Shown here one piece after another: positions 62,410 through 64,000 of a stretch of 64,000 nucleotides of DNA (its first letter is position 1; every line of letters begins with the position of its first letter). The translations under genes and the position numbers were made by a program. The notes beneath the pieces were generated by a model. It saw only the letters and a program-made list of their open reading frames with translations, made no database searches and was not told the DNA's origin. Source of the DNA: G963556115 sp963667375 (GTDB taxonomy: Bacteria; Planctomycetota; SZUA-567); NCBI GenBank assembly GCA_963667375.1, contig OY763323.1, positions 1,984,001 through 2,048,000 of the forward strand, read 5' to 3'.

Positions 62410-63552
62410 CTACCAAGGGATATTGTCTATTGCGCTTTCGGCGTTGCCGTGGCAGTACTGGGCGTATATTTTCAGGGTTACTTCCGGGCTGCTGTGACCC
62501 ATAAGTCGCTGCACTGTCTTTAGGTCTACACCGGATCCGATCAGCTGGGTACAGAAGGTATAGCGGAGGGCATGCAGGTCTATCCTTTTCATTTCGGCTT
62601 CTATCTCAGCTGAGTATTTAGTGTACAGCTCCATTTCCTTTTTATTCAGTCTTTTACCGTACTGCACTCCGTATATTGTGCAAAGCATATTATGAATATG
62701 GGTTTTAAGAGTTCGTAACAGATGGTTTAGCTGTTTGCCTGTATCGGTTAAAAAGACATAGTCGTCCTTTGAAGCTGCTTCTTTTTTGAGTTCGGCTAGG
62801 TCGTTAGCTACATTTTCAGTTAGTGGTATAGTCCGAATACTGGTACTGGTCTTGGGACTCCACTTATCTGTTGGCAGGACACGCATAATTTTTTTAGTTA
62901 AGTCTATATTATTCCAGCGTAAATTTAAGAGTTCCTGCTTGCGCAGGCCGGTTGACAGTATTAGACGCCAGATTACAGTCCATTTGGGTGGAGCTGTATT
63001 AAGTAATACCTCTACCTCATCCTTTGTTAGAGCCCGTCTGTGCTTGACCGGTTTCTTTGGTAAAGGTTTGGCTGCCTTAATGGGATTACTGTTTAATAGG
63101 TCTCTACTGACGCCGTAATCAAGAAGACTTTTAAGTCTGGCAAGTATTTTGTTCGCTAAATTATGGCTGAGTCCTTTGTTTTGGGTAATTTCAAGCATCA
63201 TAATATCTATTGTTTTGAGGGATATACCTGAAACATTCTCTGGCAGCAAATTCATTGCATGCTCTATATAATAAATATAATCTCGGCGTGTATTAGGATT
63301 AACAATATTGGTTTGAATATGATCCTTCCAACTCTCAAAGAGATCTGAGAGCCGGTAATCATTGTCTATTGCTTCGCCTGTACGCTTGACCCGATTGAGC
63401 TTGTAAAGCTCGTCGTTCATCTCAGCAGTAGCCTCGGCTTTGGTAGGGGCTTTACTTGTCCAGCGTTTGCGTTTTTGCTTGCCGTCAATGTAGCCCAGAG
63501 ATATATCTATTTGCCAGTTCTTATCGCGTTTTTTTACTGTTCCTGTTGCCAT
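62410..63552 (-). CDS. Second tyrosine integrase
   Basis: 380 residues. It has an N-terminal DNA-binding segment (VKKRDKNWQIDISLGYIDGKQKRKRW, in part), SAM-like core and catalytic motifs STGLRKQELLNL (R), HALRYTFCTQ (HxxR), GHSSPEV (H) and KIYAQY (Y). It points away from the first integrase, on the minus strand, ending 75 bp from the right attachment repeat. It belongs to a different integrase lineage than the first and probably marks a second element. Confidence 0.92.
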   Translation of the reverse strand: MATGTVKKRDKNWQIDISLGYIDGKQKRKRWTSKAPTKAEATAEMNDELYKLNRVKRTGEAIDNDYRLSDLFESWKDHIQTNIVNPNTRRDYIYYIEHAMNLLPENVSGISLKTIDIMMLEITQNKGLSHNLANKILARLKSLLDYGVSRDLLNSNPIKAAKPLPKKPVKHRRALTKDEVEVLLNTAPPKWTVIWRLILSTGLRKQELLNLRWNNIDLTKKIMRVLPTDKWSPKTSTSIRTIPLTENVANDLAELKKEAASKDDYVFLTDTGKQLNHLLRTLKTHIHNMLCTIYGVQYGKRLNKKEMELYTKYSAEIEAEMKRIDLHALRYTFCTQLIGSGVDLKTVQRLMGHSSPEVTLKIYAQYCHGNAESAIDNIPW

Positions 63553-63706
63553 AATATAATAATAACCTCTATAAAATAATACTTATGCAATTCTATGTAA
63601 TTATCAATATATAAAAATAAGTTTTATACTTTTTATCTTATATTATAATATTTATTTGTTAAAATAAATATATAAAAGTGTTGTTTGTTTGATTCTATAT
63701 GCATCA

Positions 63707-63749
63707 CTTGACTTATGTCAAGGTTATAAACAAGTCCATATGGTATAGT
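63707..63749 (+). promoter_or_regulatory. Candidate FNR/HcpR-type site and promoter of hcp
   Basis: CTTGAC-TTAT-GTCAAG (63707-63722) is a perfect palindrome of the CRP/FNR class (TTGAC-N4-GTCAA). A -10-like TATAGT sits at 63744-63749. The inferred start site (about 63756) puts the palindrome centre at -41.5, the normal class II activator position. HcpR, an FNR-family activator of hcp, is a candidate. Confidence 0.6.
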
Positions 63750-63835
63750 GAAACAGTAATAAATAAATGCGGTTTTGTTTAAGTGATTAAATGTTTAATC
63801 GCGAGAGTTAATCTTTGGTTATAAGGGAGAATACT

Positions 63836-64000
63836 ATGGCTATGTTTTGTCACCAGTGTCAAGAAACAGCAATGAATAAGGGGTGCTCTATGAAGCAGGG
63901 AGTTTGCGGTAAGACTGCTGAAGTTGCAAACTTACAGGATCTCTTTATTTGGACTCTAAAGGGTATTTCTTTTTTCGCAGTAAAAGCTAAAGCGTATGGC
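63836..64000 (+). CDS. hcp: Hybrid-cluster protein / hydroxylamine reductase, N-terminal part
   Basis: The gene runs off the right edge; 55 codons from the ATG at 63836. The start MAMFCHQCQETAMNKGCSMK followed by GVCGKTAEVANLQDL shows the four cysteines of the N-terminal 4Fe-4S cluster. Hcp reduces hydroxylamine or NO in anaerobes and protects from nitrosative stress. A perfect FNR/HcpR-like palindrome lies upstream. Confidence 0.92.
   Translation, partial: MAMFCHQCQETAMNKGCSMKQGVCGKTAEVANLQDLFIWTLKGISFFAVKAKAYG

Overview
This 64 kb window looks like a stretch of Gram-negative, probably anaerobic bacterial chromosome at roughly 40-45% GC by eye. The evidence is an MreB cell-shape locus, a lipoprotein and several Sec-type signal peptides, a Na+-pumping oxaloacetate decarboxylase (oadGAB) with ATP-type PEP carboxykinase, a large ferrous-iron operon, a cytoplasmic chemoreceptor with an [FeFe]-hydrogenase-like domain, and an hcp gene at the right edge. 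The PVC superphylum (Lentisphaerota-like) is my best guess for the host, at low confidence and without any search.

Layout. 1-4001: start of a periplasmic sugar-binding-type protein, divergent from an NtrC-family regulator and an unusual fusion of an ABC-ATPase-like domain to a histidine kinase. 4256-9644: PHP phosphoesterase, gltX, an mreC-like membrane coiled-coil protein, mreB and a PlsC-type acyltransferase. 9912-15213: a Ca-binding RTX-like protein, a methyltransferase, a DUF2314-like secreted protein and a degenerate PAS/GAF sensor. 15243-22240: pckA, oadB-oadA-oadG and divergent birA, whose product would biotinylate OadA. 22557-25556: HdeD-like membrane protein, double-thioredoxin protein and lipoprotein.

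25703-36976 is the standout. It is a co-directional set feoA-feoA-feoB followed by nine genes: a small HMA-like protein, a repeat-rich membrane protein, a glycine-rich membrane protein, two P1B-type ATPases separated by a protein with three FeoA-like domains, and three small membrane proteins. A terminator closes the set. It matches the general composition of ferrosome (fez) clusters, that is, iron-storage organelles built by a P1B-6 ATPase and small membrane proteins. Unusual here are the fused Feo uptake genes, the triple FeoA protein, and a second ATPase whose catalytic TGE motif reads TGN.

37152-48711 is mixed: a secreted protein, pyrimidine-dimer glycosylase, an S24/LexA-type repressor with a YqaJ-like exonuclease, the hydrogenase-chemoreceptor, an AEC transporter, a secreted PsiD/PSD-like decarboxylase, two half-size DMT transporters and a Na+/Ca2+ exchanger.

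48717-62335 is a genomic island bounded by a 47-bp direct repeat equal to the 3' end of a tRNA-Arg(ACG). It carries an autoregulated-looking Fic protein, an acidic/basic repeat protein with an OmpR/CusS-type two-component system, a cysteine-cluster protein, a PAP2 phosphatase, an IS3 element, phage-derived replication and structural genes, an excisionase-like protein and an integrase. A second integrase (62410-63552) adjoins it, and neither repeat copy is part of an intact tRNA gene, so a second, tandem island may extend past the right edge. The last gene is the start of hcp, with an FNR/HcpR-like palindrome placed at -41.5 from the inferred start site.
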